Source: an uncultured Saprospiraceae bacterium (GTDB lineage: Bacteria; Bacteroidota; Bacteroidia; Chitinophagales; Saprospiraceae). Taken from it: a DNA stretch of 28,961 nucleotides. Shown piece by piece: positions 1 to 7,872 of this stretch (position 1 is the stretch's first letter; each line of letters begins with the position of its first letter). The stretch spans positions 1 through 28,961 of the forward strand of contig CALJKQ010000103.1 in NCBI GenBank assembly GCA_937973565.1. Reading direction: 5' to 3'. Made by a program: the position numbers and the translations under genes. A model generated the notes under the pieces. It worked only from the letters and a program-made list of their open reading frames with translations, was not told the origin of the DNA and did no database searches.

Positions 1-2
1 AA

Positions 3-437
3 AATGGTGGCGTGATTATGGTGAATTTTGGTTCCGATTTTGTGGACGGCAATGTTACCAGTACCAATAAAAACAACGAGTCGATTATTGCTTCTGTATT
101 AAAAAGAAAGAATATTTCAGCTGAAAGTGAGGAAGGAAGACAATGGATCGATCGTTTTAGACAACAAAACCCAAGATTGTATGCGGATGTCGAAAAAGTT
201 GCTGACCATATCGATCACATTGTATCTTTGGCCGGCATTGATCACGTGGGCTTTGGCTCCGACTTCGATGGAGTGGGCGACAGTCTGCCTAATGGATTAA
301 AAGACGTAGCCGATTATCCCAACCTCATAGCCAGTCTCTTGAGAAGGGGGTATTCGGAGCGTGATATTGAAAAAATATGTTATAAAAATCTATTGAGAGT
401 CTGGCAAAAGGTACTTACATTCAACGATGGAAAATAA
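3..437 (+). CDS. Membrane dipeptidase (peptidase M19), C-terminal part, cut by the window edge
   Basis: Only the last roughly 145 codons lie in the window; the reading frame is already open at the left edge. The residues NGGVIMVNF followed by HIDHIVSLAGIDHVGFGSDFDG match the C-terminal half of renal-dipeptidase-type (M19) enzymes, where GIDHVGFGSDFDG is the family signature and its Asp residues lie in the zinc-bound active site. Family members hydrolyse dipeptides, often with little preference for the stereochemistry of the second residue, and in bacteria many are exported; the signal region here is outside the window. The stop codon overlaps the start of the next gene by 11 bp, so the two are probably cotranscribed. 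Identification is confident despite truncation; the substrate is unknown. Confidence 0.9.
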   Translation, partial: NGGVIMVNFGSDFVDGNVTSTNKNNESIIASVLKRKNISAESEEGRQWIDRFRQQNPRLYADVEKVADHIDHIVSLAGIDHVGFGSDFDGVGDSLPNGLKDVADYPNLIASLLRRGYSERDIEKICYKNLLRVWQKVLTFNDGK

Positions 438-993
438 CGATTCAAATATTCCGGAAACAACTTTTACCAATACACAGGTAAATGTTTTTGACCTGCCTAA
501 AATGGAGGAAGTACAGTACACTCCCCTGCATTCAGCTTCCTTGTATGTCAATATGATTGTGCTGGGAATTTTATTTCTGTTGGTTGTTGCCGGGGTTTGT
601 GTTCTTGGATTTACCGTGCATGAAGTCCGACCCTATTTGTTTTTGTCTCTTCTTGTAGTGTCCATCATCTTTGTGTTTCTTGCCTGGATCGAATACCGGT
701 CCTTTCGTTTCAAAGGGTATGCTTTGAGAACACATGACCTGCTGTTCAGAGAAGGATGGTTGTGGAAATCATGGACCGTAATACCTTTCAACCGAATTCA
801 GCACCTCGAAATTAACCAGGGCCCAATCGACCGGCTTTTTGATCTTGCCGCCCTGCAGCTATATACAGCAGGTGGTGCCTCATCTGATATTGAAATCGAT
901 GGTCTGACACCACAGACAGCAGCAGACATCAAGTCTTACATTACGGGAAAAAACACCTCACTGAATAGCTATGAGTCAGACCCCGTTGTATGA
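427..993 (+). CDS. Bacterial PH-domain membrane protein, YdbS-like
   Basis: A 188-residue protein with a soluble N-terminus, two membrane helices at about residues 40-64 and 70-92, then a bacterial PH domain (bPH2, formerly DUF304) at about 97-175. Visible family features are a basic segment after the helices, GYALRTHDLLFREGWLWKSWTVIPFNRIQHLEI, where the short VIPFNRIQ strand is the bPH2 hallmark, and the following DLAALQLYTAGG. YdbS-type proteins usually occur as pairs with a larger YdbT-type protein, and that is the case here: the downstream gene starts 23 bp before this one ends. In Bacillus such pairs have been linked to protection against antimicrobial peptides; the role in Bacteroidota is unknown. 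The ATG lies inside the end of the M19 gene, suggesting translational coupling. Confidence 0.85.
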   Translation: MENNDSNIPETTFTNTQVNVFDLPKMEEVQYTPLHSASLYVNMIVLGILFLLVVAGVCVLGFTVHEVRPYLFLSLLVVSIIFVFLAWIEYRSFRFKGYALRTHDLLFREGWLWKSWTVIPFNRIQHLEINQGPIDRLFDLAALQLYTAGGASSDIEIDGLTPQTAADIKSYITGKNTSLNSYESDPVV

Positions 994-2449
994 TTTTTCT
1001 CAACCCCAAAGGCAATCTACGGTTGCCATCTTGCTGGTTGTATTTAAAACATTGAAAGTACTTTTCAGGCAAATAGCGCTGCCTTTTTTTGTCTTTGTTT
1101 TTATGGGTAAAAAAAGCAATGACTATGGTACCTATTTCATCGTTTTTATTTCCGGCATATCCCTGATATCGATGGTCTATTCCATCATCAACCATTTCAG
1201 GAGTTATTATTATGTGGCCAATGACGAACTCGTTGTTCATTCCGGTATTCTGGGCAAAAAGAAATTGTCGATTCCACTGGAAAGAATACAGTCCATCAAC
1301 TTTGAGCAAAATTTGATTCACCGTTTGTTCAATGTCAAAAAGCTAAAGCTGGATACAGCGGGCACCGGTGAAAAAGAAATGGAATTGGCAGCAATTGATG
1401 CAGATAAAGCAGAAGCGCTTAGAAAACTGTTAATCAGTGAAATCAAAACATCAAACATCGTCCACATCGCGGAAGATAAAAAAGATAAAGCCATTTTTCA
1501 GTTGGGATTTGTTGACCTGATTAAAGCAGGTTTTGTAGAAAATCACTTGAAATCAGGGGGCCTGATCTTTGTATTCCTGTGGTGGATATACGCCAATCTT
1601 CAGGAAGTTGGCATCAATGCAGAAGATTACATTGAGGAAGTAGACAAACCTGCCTTTAGCATTACCTTATTTGCCCTTGGCATTGGTTTTTTCCTTGTCT
1701 TGTCATTGATCATTTCTATGATCAGAACCATCATCAAATATTTTAACCTCCATCTGAAAAGATCGGGCAACGGATTTATCATCCATCTCGGCTTGTTAAA
1801 TACCCAGACGATTTCTGCTCTTGACCATAAAATCCAGACCGTTTCCTGGTCAGACAATCTCCTGAAAAAAGTGTTGAAAATCCATGATTTGCGCTTAAAA
1901 CAAGCTTCCAACAAAGAAGTGGAAAGCAAAGAGTCCATCACCATTCCGGGAAGCAGCATACACCACATTCGTGAAGTTTGCTCCTACGTTTTCCCGGGCT
2001 GGCAGCAGCACGATTTTGTTTTTTCCAAAGTGCACAAAAATTACCTCTACAGGAGCTATTACTTCTCTGTATTGTTGACATTGTTGATAGTAGCGGCAGC
2101 ACTGATTTTTAAAAACTATGAAACCATTTATGCAGCCCTTATTTTACTGGCTTTTTTAGTAATTATGAGTTACCTGGGCTATCAAAAATTGGCTTATGCC
2201 ATCAACGATCAGTGGATTTACCTGAAAGGAGGGGCCTTTGGTGATAAAAATGTTGTTTCGGCCATATACAAAACCCAAAGCCTTAAAATTTCACAAAATC
2301 CCTTCCAAAAGAAAAAAAACCTGGTTAACCTTACTTTATACAATGCATCGGGAAATGAAAACATTCCTTTTATTGCTGAAAGTGAAGCATACCAAATCGC
2401 CAATTCTGTATTATTTAAAGTAGAAACCGATAAAAGGAGTTGGATGTAA
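971..2449 (+). CDS. Multi-bPH2-domain membrane protein, YdbT-like
   Basis: A 492-residue membrane protein with three recognisable bPH2 units separated by pairs of helices: helices near 20-45 and 53-72, bPH2-1 at about 77-155 (IPLERIQSINFEQNLIHRLF), helices near 193-212 and 230-255, bPH2-2 at about 260-345 (LDHKIQTVSWSDNLLKKVL), helices near 355-410, and bPH2-3 at about 415-490 (AIYKTQSLKISQNPFQKKK). Each unit shows the pattern Arg/Lys-Ile-Gln-Ser/Thr-hydrophobic. The length and three-domain layout match YdbT. It overlaps the preceding YdbS-like gene by 23 bp, so both are probably made together and form one membrane complex. Biochemical function is not established for the family. Confidence 0.85.
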   Translation: MSQTPLYDFSQPQRQSTVAILLVVFKTLKVLFRQIALPFFVFVFMGKKSNDYGTYFIVFISGISLISMVYSIINHFRSYYYVANDELVVHSGILGKKKLSIPLERIQSINFEQNLIHRLFNVKKLKLDTAGTGEKEMELAAIDADKAEALRKLLISEIKTSNIVHIAEDKKDKAIFQLGFVDLIKAGFVENHLKSGGLIFVFLWWIYANLQEVGINAEDYIEEVDKPAFSITLFALGIGFFLVLSLIISMIRTIIKYFNLHLKRSGNGFIIHLGLLNTQTISALDHKIQTVSWSDNLLKKVLKIHDLRLKQASNKEVESKESITIPGSSIHHIREVCSYVFPGWQQHDFVFSKVHKNYLYRSYYFSVLLTLLIVAAALIFKNYETIYAALILLAFLVIMSYLGYQKLAYAINDQWIYLKGGAFGDKNVVSAIYKTQSLKISQNPFQKKKNLVNLTLYNASGNENIPFIAESEAYQIANSVLFKVETDKRSWM

Positions 2450-2471
2450 GCTGTTTTTTGGCAGATTTTCA

Positions 2472-2479
2472 TACATTTG
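2472..2479 (+). promoter_or_regulatory. Candidate -7 box (TACATTTG) upstream of prs
   Basis: The sequence matches the Bacteroidota -7 consensus TAnnTTTG and ends 23 bp before the prs ATG. No convincing -33 TTG is seen at the usual 18-21 bp spacing, so this is a moderate candidate. A short inverted repeat (ATTTG/CAAAT, 2475-2488) overlaps the box. Confidence 0.45.
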
Positions 2480-2502
2480 AGGGCAAATAGAATCTTTTCT
2501 GT

Positions 2503-3435
2503 ATGCCTGACATAAAACTACTTTCCGGATCCAAATCCAAATACCTCGCAGAAAAAATTTCAGACTATTATGGCTACCCTTTGGGGGATTGCGACATTCG
2601 AACTTTCAGTGATGGGGAGATGCGCATCGAAATCAATGAATCTGTAAGGGGCGCTTATATCTTTTTCATTTCCTCTACCTTTGGGCCTTCAGACAATATT
2701 CTGGAGTTGCTGTTGATGATTGATGCAGCCAAGAGGGCAAGTGCAGGCTATATTACCGCTGTAATTCCATACTTCGGCTATGCCAGGCAGGATCGAAAAG
2801 ATAAGCCCAGAGTACCCATTTCTTCTAAACTCATCGCCAATTTGCTCGAAGCTGCCGGCGCAGACAGAATCATGACCATGGACCTCCATGCCGATCAGAT
2901 CCAGGGCTTTTTTGATATTCCGGTTGATCACCTGAAGAGTGAAGCCATCTTTATGCCTTATTTGCAACAACAGGATCTGACCAATGTGATTTTTGCATCA
3001 CCGGATGTGGGCGGTGTAAAAAGAGCCCGTTCTTATGCCAAGTTTTTTGGCAAAGACCTGGTCATTTGTGATAAAGAAAGAAGAAAAGCCAACGAAGTTT
3101 CGGCTATTACCGTTATAGGTGATGTCAATGGCGCCGATGTCATTATGGTTGATGACCTTGTAGATACAGCAGGTACTATGTGTAAAGCAGCAGATGCTTT
3201 GATCGAAAAAGGAGCCAGAAGCGTGCGTGCTTTTTGTACCCATCCCGTATTGTCCGGCAATGCATACGAAAACATCAACAATTCAAAAATAACAGAAATT
3301 GTAACCACAGATACCATTCCGCTAAAAGAGCATTGTGATAAAATCAAAGTTTTATCATGCGCCCAACTGTTTGCCAAAGCCATACGAAACACCCATGAAT
3401 ACAGGTCTATTGCGGCCTTGTTCTTTGATAAATAA
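2503..3435 (+). CDS. prs: Ribose-phosphate pyrophosphokinase (PRPP synthetase)
   Basis: A 310-residue class I PRPP synthetase, full length for the family. It transfers pyrophosphate from ATP to ribose 5-phosphate, giving PRPP for purine, pyrimidine, NAD, His and Trp synthesis. Visible motifs are the N-terminal SGSKSKYLAEKI, the ATP flexible loop RQDRKDKPR at about 95-103, the signature DLHADQIQGFFDIPVDHL at about 127-144 with the divalent-metal His, and the PRPP-binding loop VDDLVDTAGT at about 216-225. The ATG at 2503 fits the expected N-terminus. It lies 53 bp after the PH-domain gene with its own candidate -7 box. Many Bacteroidota have prs next to the L25 ribosomal protein gene; here two envelope proteins follow instead. 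Confidence 0.97.
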   Translation: MPDIKLLSGSKSKYLAEKISDYYGYPLGDCDIRTFSDGEMRIEINESVRGAYIFFISSTFGPSDNILELLLMIDAAKRASAGYITAVIPYFGYARQDRKDKPRVPISSKLIANLLEAAGADRIMTMDLHADQIQGFFDIPVDHLKSEAIFMPYLQQQDLTNVIFASPDVGGVKRARSYAKFFGKDLVICDKERRKANEVSAITVIGDVNGADVIMVDDLVDTAGTMCKAADALIEKGARSVRAFCTHPVLSGNAYENINNSKITEIVTTDTIPLKEHCDKIKVLSCAQLFAKAIRNTHEYRSIAALFFDK

Positions 3436-3450
3436 ATATCTTATCAACAT

Positions 3451-4155
3451 ATGAATTACTTCAAGACCTTATTGTTTGCTGCTATTGCTTTGTCCCTTCA
3501 CTCCTGTGCCAGCCTTACCGGCTACCAGGATGGTCGTGCCCTGGGAGAGGAAAAGGGAGAAGTTGGGGTATCGTTTAATGTTTCTCAAAGTCCCGATTTT
3601 TTCATCGACGATTTCGAAGATGACATGGATGAAAACTTTGCCTTTCCAAACCTCGAACTCATGGGCAGATACGGGGTTACCGACAAATTTGATGTAGGTG
3701 TGAAACTCAATACCAATCTCAACTTAAGTGTTACCTCTAAATACCAGCTATTGGGTGACCAACAATCCAAATCAGCCCTGGCCATTGGTGCGGATGTAGG
3801 TACATTCGGCCTTGTAAGCAGCCTTTGGAATGCACAACTGCCTCTTTACTTTAGTTTGCACCCCTCAGATAAATTTACCTGGTACCTTTCACCCAGGTAT
3901 ATTTTCCAGTTTGCCGCCGGGGACCTGAGTTCCAACTTAAGTTATCTTGGGGGAAATACCGGCCTTCTTTTTGGCAGAAAAAACAAATTTGGCTTTGATC
4001 TGGGATATTACAATATGACCGATTTTAATGGGGGTGGTATCGATCTCCTTACCATAGGTATTGGGGGCAAATTTGTTTTTGGCGGCAAGGATAACGAGGA
4101 AGTCTTAGATATGGCCCCCGAAGAAAACAAAAAACCCAAGCGAAGAAAAAGATAA
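3451..4155 (+). CDS. Outer-membrane-like lipoprotein, function unknown
   Basis: A 234-residue protein with a lipoprotein signal peptide (MNYFKTLLFAAIALSLHSC, lipobox LHSC, lipidated Cys19). After an acidic stretch at about 50-63 (IDDFEDDMDE) it runs as alternating polar/hydrophobic strands such as LELMGRYGVTDKFDVGVKL, FTWYLSPRYIFQF, and FGFDLGYYNMTDF, which resembles a small outer-membrane beta-barrel. The last residues are strongly basic (KKPKRRKR). It begins 15 bp after prs, so readthrough from prs is likely, and a second barrel-like gene follows 38 bp later. I do not recognise a named family; the barrel is inferred from strand pattern only. Confidence 0.7.
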   Translation: MNYFKTLLFAAIALSLHSCASLTGYQDGRALGEEKGEVGVSFNVSQSPDFFIDDFEDDMDENFAFPNLELMGRYGVTDKFDVGVKLNTNLNLSVTSKYQLLGDQQSKSALAIGADVGTFGLVSSLWNAQLPLYFSLHPSDKFTWYLSPRYIFQFAAGDLSSNLSYLGGNTGLLFGRKNKFGFDLGYYNMTDFNGGGIDLLTIGIGGKFVFGGKDNEEVLDMAPEENKKPKRRKR

Positions 4156-4193
4156 TTCACTCTTTTGTATACTTTTTTCTGACTTTTTTCGTC

Positions 4194-4718
4194 ATGATTA
4201 AAAACTTAAGATTGCGTAAATTACTTTGTATAGCCTTGGGCATTGTGTGGATGTGGTCTTCCAATGCCCAAAGCTATAATACCGCTTTTGGCCTTCGCTT
4301 TGGTGACGATCTGGGCTTTAGTTTTACCCAACGAATCTTAGACCACACAACCGTAGATCTCAATGCCAGCGATGGCTTGTTTTCCCAACATAAATTTGTA
4401 TCTCTACAAATGAGAAGTCACTATGGTGTCATTACCCGAAGATTCAATTTCTTTCTGGGTGCAGGTGGCTTCCTGCGTGCCAGAAGCCTGGGTTCTGATG
4501 AGGTTTTTGATGTTTCCCACATCAAAGGTGTTTCCGGTGTGATGGGAGCAGAGTTTACCTTGGGAAGGATCAACATTTCTTTGGACTACATGCCGCAATA
4601 CATCCTCAACAAAGATTATTCAGGACAAAAACTCACGGCAGATTCCGCACTTTCTGTGAAATATGTATTGTGGAAACGCAAATCAAAAATCAAAAAATTC
4701 TTAGAAAAAATCTTTTAG
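4194..4718 (+). CDS. Exported beta-barrel-like protein, function unknown
   Basis: A 174-residue protein with a basic N-terminus and a Sec signal peptide (LRLRKLLCIALGIVWMWSSNAQ, probable cleavage after SNA). The mature part has amphipathic strands (YNTAFGLRFGDDLGFSFTQRIL, FNFFLGAGGFLRA, INISLDYMPQYIL, SALSVKYVLW) typical of small outer-membrane barrels in Bacteroidota, and a Lys-rich tail (KRKSKIKKFLEKIF). It follows the barrel-like lipoprotein by 38 bp and ends tail to tail with cinA: the TAG at 4716-4718 overlaps the opposite-strand cinA stop. No named family was recognised. Confidence 0.65.
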   Translation: MIKNLRLRKLLCIALGIVWMWSSNAQSYNTAFGLRFGDDLGFSFTQRILDHTTVDLNASDGLFSQHKFVSLQMRSHYGVITRRFNFFLGAGGFLRARSLGSDEVFDVSHIKGVSGVMGAEFTLGRINISLDYMPQYILNKDYSGQKLTADSALSVKYVLWKRKSKIKKFLEKIF

Positions 4719-5962
4719 GCATAATGCCTGAGCACAAAACGACGGATTAGGTTCATAGCCACAATGGCTGCATATTCAATGTTTTTGGATCGATCCTTTG
4801 ATGATTTTATCAATCTGCTTTCTATGATCTCTTTATTGCCAACAGCAATCCAAATGGTACCTACCGGTTTTTCGGCTGTGCCACCTCCCGGACCGGCGAT
4901 ACCCGAAATGGCTACTCCCACATCTACTGACATATTTTCGATCAGACCTTTTACCATTGCTTCAACCACTTGCTGACTCACCGCACCATGCTGCTGTAAA
5001 GTTTCTTCTTCTACACCCAGCCACTGCTTTTTGCAGTCGTTGCTATAGGAAACAAAACCTCCCTGAAAATAGTCAGAACTGCCAGGAACACTGGTCAGGC
5101 GGTGCGATAAATATCCACCGGTACAACTTTCTGCCGTTCCCAGTCGCAATCCCTTTTGGGTAAATACGTTCAACAAATGTTGTTCAAGACTTTCATCATT
5201 GATACCATACGCAAGGGTACCCAGCTCTTCCTGGATAATTCGGGTGTAGTGACTCAAATCTCTTGTTAATTGCGCTTCGTTGTCGGATCGCCCTGTAAGT
5301 CTCAACCGCACAGCGCCTAAAGACGGTAGATAGGCCAGTTTTATGTAAGCCGGCATGTCTGTCAAAAGGGGTTCAATGCGGTCTGCGATGAAGGTTTCTC
5401 CTTCACCTGCCGTCATGATGGTGCTGTGTTGAATAAAATAATTGCCTTTCCTTTTCTGAAGTTCCGGCAATATTTCCTGGTCAAAAATGGCCTTCATTTC
5501 ATAGGGCACACCCGGCACTGAAACAACAATGCCCAGTTCATTCTCAAACCACATTCCCGGGGCTGTACCCATGCTGTTGCGCAACAACCTGGCATTTTCC
5601 GGCATGTAACACTGATCTTCATGCGCCTTGGTAAAAGTTTTACCAAAACGTTCATATATGGCTTTGATGTGGTCTCTGGTTTCTTCTGAAAACTTTAAGC
5701 CTACACCGTAATAACGACAAATGGCCGTTTTGGTAATGTCATCTTTGGTTGGTCCCAATCCGCCGGTGATGATGACCAGTTGGGCCCGTTTTTGACAGCT
5801 CTCAATAGCTGAAATCATCACATCCAAATCGTCACCTACCGACCTCATTTCTACCACATCAATGCCCAGATCATTGAGTCGGGTTGCCAGCCAGGATGAG
5901 TTTGTATCTACAATTTGTCCAATCAGGATTTCATCACCGATGGTTAAAATAGCACACTTCAT
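4715..5962 (-). CDS. cinA: CinA family protein (NMN deamidase / competence-damage inducible protein)
   Basis: A 415-residue two-domain protein of normal length. The N-terminal MoaB-like domain (COG1058) shows TIGDEILIGQIVDTNSSWLA at residues 7-26 and ITGGLGPTKDDITK at 65-78, including the pyrophosphatase-associated region. The C-terminal CinA/PncC domain, from about 255, shows GTAESCTGGYLSHRLTSVPG with the nucleophile Ser, and GIAGPGGGTAEKPVGTIW. PncC domains deamidate nicotinamide mononucleotide back to nicotinic acid mononucleotide in NAD recycling; the N-domain in homologues acts on ADP-ribose and related compounds. It starts 3 bp after the VanX-like gene stops, so the two are in one transcription unit with mreB upstream. 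Confidence 0.95.
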   Translation of the reverse strand: MKCAILTIGDEILIGQIVDTNSSWLATRLNDLGIDVVEMRSVGDDLDVMISAIESCQKRAQLVIITGGLGPTKDDITKTAICRYYGVGLKFSEETRDHIKAIYERFGKTFTKAHEDQCYMPENARLLRNSMGTAPGMWFENELGIVVSVPGVPYEMKAIFDQEILPELQKRKGNYFIQHSTIMTAGEGETFIADRIEPLLTDMPAYIKLAYLPSLGAVRLRLTGRSDNEAQLTRDLSHYTRIIQEELGTLAYGINDESLEQHLLNVFTQKGLRLGTAESCTGGYLSHRLTSVPGSSDYFQGGFVSYSNDCKKQWLGVEEETLQQHGAVSQQVVEAMVKGLIENMSVDVGVAISGIAGPGGGTAEKPVGTIWIAVGNKEIIESRLIKSSKDRSKNIEYAAIVAMNLIRRFVLRHYA

Positions 5963-5965
5963 GGA

Positions 5966-6727
5966 TTATTGGTTACAGGGCCACTCCCAGTCAGATAGGG
6001 GTGCCGAGATGTTAAGAGAAAAATGCCACCACTCCGTCCTGATTCCGGAAAATCCCTGGGCTGTTAGTGCCTGTTTTAAAAGATTTCTGTTTTTTAATAC
6101 CTCTGCCGTAAGTGAGGTGTTGTCCGTGTGGGCTTCTTTACCAAAAAAATCATACGGAGTGCCCATGTTTAACTCTTTGCCTTTGGCATCAACGAGGGTA
6201 AGGTCTACAGCGAGTCCCCGGTTGTGCATAGAGCCCTTGGCCGGAGGTGTAACATAATCAGGATCCGGCACTACATCCCAAAGTCTCTGCTGTGCCGGCC
6301 GGGGTCTGTAACAATCAAACATTTTTAATCCCAGGCCATGCTCTTTCTGCAGCCACTCATGTGCTTTGACAATTTTCTCAGCTACTTCCGGTCGCAAGTA
6401 GCACCTGCCACATGGGTAAATAATTTTTTTGGTGAAGTTGTTTTTTGTTGCGTATTTGATGTCTATCGTTATGCCATCGTTGACGGTTATTTCACTGAAC
6501 GACGCATCTGCCTCTTCATTGTTATCAGTGGTTTCGGTCGTTTCCACTTCTTTTGGAACGTCTGCTTCTTGGGCTGTTTCGGATTTGTGGCTGTCTGCTT
6601 TATGCTCTTGAGCTATGGCATTATCAACAACCTTTTCTGTCTCTGATTTTTGACCACAGGCAAAGAGAAAGACCAAAAGAAGCCATCCCCATTGGAAATC
6701 TACAGTCTTAAATACTTCTCCTGTCAA
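5966..6727 (-). CDS. VanX-type D-Ala-D-Ala dipeptidase lipoprotein (M15D)
   Basis: A 253-residue predicted lipoprotein: hydrophobic WGWLLLVFLFAC with lipobox LFAC and Cys24, then a Thr/Glu-rich linker to about residue 78, then an M15D zinc peptidase domain. Zinc ligands and catalytic residues of VanX are all present: substrate-orienting Arg in CYRPRP (141), His168 and Asp175 in SMHNRGLAVD, Glu232 and His235 in EWWHF. VanX enzymes split D-Ala-D-Ala. There is no VanH/VanA ligase nearby, so a role in peptidoglycan recycling or remodelling is more likely than glycopeptide resistance. The only start that keeps the signal peptide is TTG at 6727, inside the last codons of mreB (20-bp overlap); an upstream in-frame stop lies within mreB. 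Export and lipidation place it in the periplasm. Confidence 0.85.
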   Translation of the reverse strand: MTGEVFKTVDFQWGWLLLVFLFACGQKSETEKVVDNAIAQEHKADSHKSETAQEADVPKEVETTETTDNNEEADASFSEITVNDGITIDIKYATKNNFTKKIIYPCGRCYLRPEVAEKIVKAHEWLQKEHGLGLKMFDCYRPRPAQQRLWDVVPDPDYVTPPAKGSMHNRGLAVDLTLVDAKGKELNMGTPYDFFGKEAHTDNTSLTAEVLKNRNLLKQALTAQGFSGIRTEWWHFSLNISAPLSDWEWPCNQ

Positions 6728-7739
6728 TGAGAAAAGAATATCGGTGAGAATTTTTTAACGCCATACCGGTACCACGTACAACAGCCCTTAGCGGGTCTTC
6801 TGCCACGTGAACAGCCAACTTGGTTTTGCCGGAAATCCTTTTGGCCAAACCTCTCAGCAGGGCACCGCCCCCTGTCAGGTAAATGCCGGTTTTATAAATA
6901 TCAGAAGCCAATTCCGGTGGGGTGTCTTCAAGTGCTTTTAATACTGCTTCCTCAATCTTAGTGATGGATTTGTCCAACGCTTCAGCCACTTCTCCGTGAG
7001 TGGCAAAAACCTGTTTTGGAATACCTGTTAGCATGTCCCTTCCATTGACTGCATATTTGGGAGGTGCGTCTGTAAGGTCCGCAATGGCTGAGCCTACATT
7101 GATTTTTATCTGTTCTGCAGTGCGCTCTCCAATCAAAAGATTGTGTTTGCGCTTCATATAGTCGATGATGTCATTGGTGAATTCATCTCCGGCTACTCTA
7201 ATGGATTGATCGGTGACTATACCCGACAATGCAATTACCGCAATTTCGGTAGTACCACCTCCGATATCGATGATCATGTTTCCAACGGGCTCCTCAACAT
7301 CCAGGCCAATACCCAACGCTGCTGCCATCGGCTCATGAATCAAATAAGTTTCTTTGGAATCTACGTGATCGGCAGAATCAAATACCGCTCTTTTTTCAAC
7401 TTCTGTAATCCCGGAAGGTATACAGATTACCATCTTTAAGTGGGTGAAAAATTTGCGCTTTTCTCCGATCATATTGATCAAACCCTGAATCAACGCCTCG
7501 GCCGCCTGAAAGTCGGCTATCACGCCATCTTTTAGGGGTCTGATGGTCTTGATATTTTCATGGGTCTTTTCATGCATTTGCATGGCCCTGCTCCCAACAG
7601 CAATGGTCTCATTGGTTGATCGGTTGATGGCAACGATTGAAGGTTCGTCTATTACTACCTTATCGTTTTGTATGATCAGTGTGTTGGCTGTACCTAAATC
7701 TACCGCCAGCTCCTGAGTGAAAAAATTAAAAAACTTCAT
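6708..7739 (-). CDS. mreB: Rod-shape-determining protein MreB (actin-like)
   Basis: A 343-residue actin-fold ATPase of the usual MreB length. Visible are phosphate-1 VDLGTANTLI near residue 14, DEPSIVAI, IRPLKDGVIADF, phosphate-2 DIGGGTTEIAVI near 157, and the adenosine-motif region LTGGGALLRGL near 290. MreB filaments on the inner face of the membrane guide the elongation machinery. In most bacteria mreB precedes mreC and mreD; here the downstream neighbours are a VanX-type dipeptidase and cinA, so this is a detached mreB. Its 3' end overlaps the next gene by 20 bp. A TATTTTTG -7 box lies about 55 bp upstream. Confidence 0.97.
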   Translation of the reverse strand: MKFFNFFTQELAVDLGTANTLIIQNDKVVIDEPSIVAINRSTNETIAVGSRAMQMHEKTHENIKTIRPLKDGVIADFQAAEALIQGLINMIGEKRKFFTHLKMVICIPSGITEVEKRAVFDSADHVDSKETYLIHEPMAAALGIGLDVEEPVGNMIIDIGGGTTEIAVIALSGIVTDQSIRVAGDEFTNDIIDYMKRKHNLLIGERTAEQIKINVGSAIADLTDAPPKYAVNGRDMLTGIPKQVFATHGEVAEALDKSITKIEEAVLKALEDTPPELASDIYKTGIYLTGGGALLRGLAKRISGKTKLAVHVAEDPLRAVVRGTGMALKNSHRYSFLIDRRSI

Positions 7740-7757
7740 TCTTAGCTGTTAAAAAGT

Positions 7758-7774
7758 TATCCAGTTTTTGGATA
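7758..7774 (-). promoter_or_regulatory. Small hairpin in the mreB 5' leader
   Basis: TATCCA and TGGATA form a perfect 6-bp inverted repeat around a 5-nt loop, 18 bp upstream of the mreB ATG and downstream of the candidate -7 box. It would fold in the leader RNA. A role in translation control is possible but unproven. Confidence 0.3.
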
Positions 7775-7793
7775 TGTGTCACGAGGGGGTTGG

Positions 7794-7801
7794 CAAAAAT
7801 A
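7794..7801 (-). promoter_or_regulatory. Candidate -7 box (TATTTTTG on the minus strand) for mreB
   Basis: The minus-strand sequence matches TAnnTTTG exactly and would start a transcript with a leader of about 50 nt before mreB. No clear -33 element is visible at the usual distance. Confidence 0.4.
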
Positions 7802-7872
7802 GCAAATTCCGGAAAATAATTGACATAAAGTCCTTTTTTTTATTGGATTATGTCCAGCTTTAATCACTTTTT

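Noticed and set aside
4702..4729. Possible bidirectional terminator at the cinA/beta-barrel junction
   Set aside because: AGGCAT/ATGCCT has only a one-base centre, leaving about a 4-bp usable stem; the T-run on the minus strand is interrupted. Too weak to call.
5966..6727. Vancomycin-resistance cluster because of the VanX-type gene
   Set aside because: No vanH, vanA-type ligase or vanRS is nearby; the lipoprotein signal and mreB/cinA context point to wall turnover.
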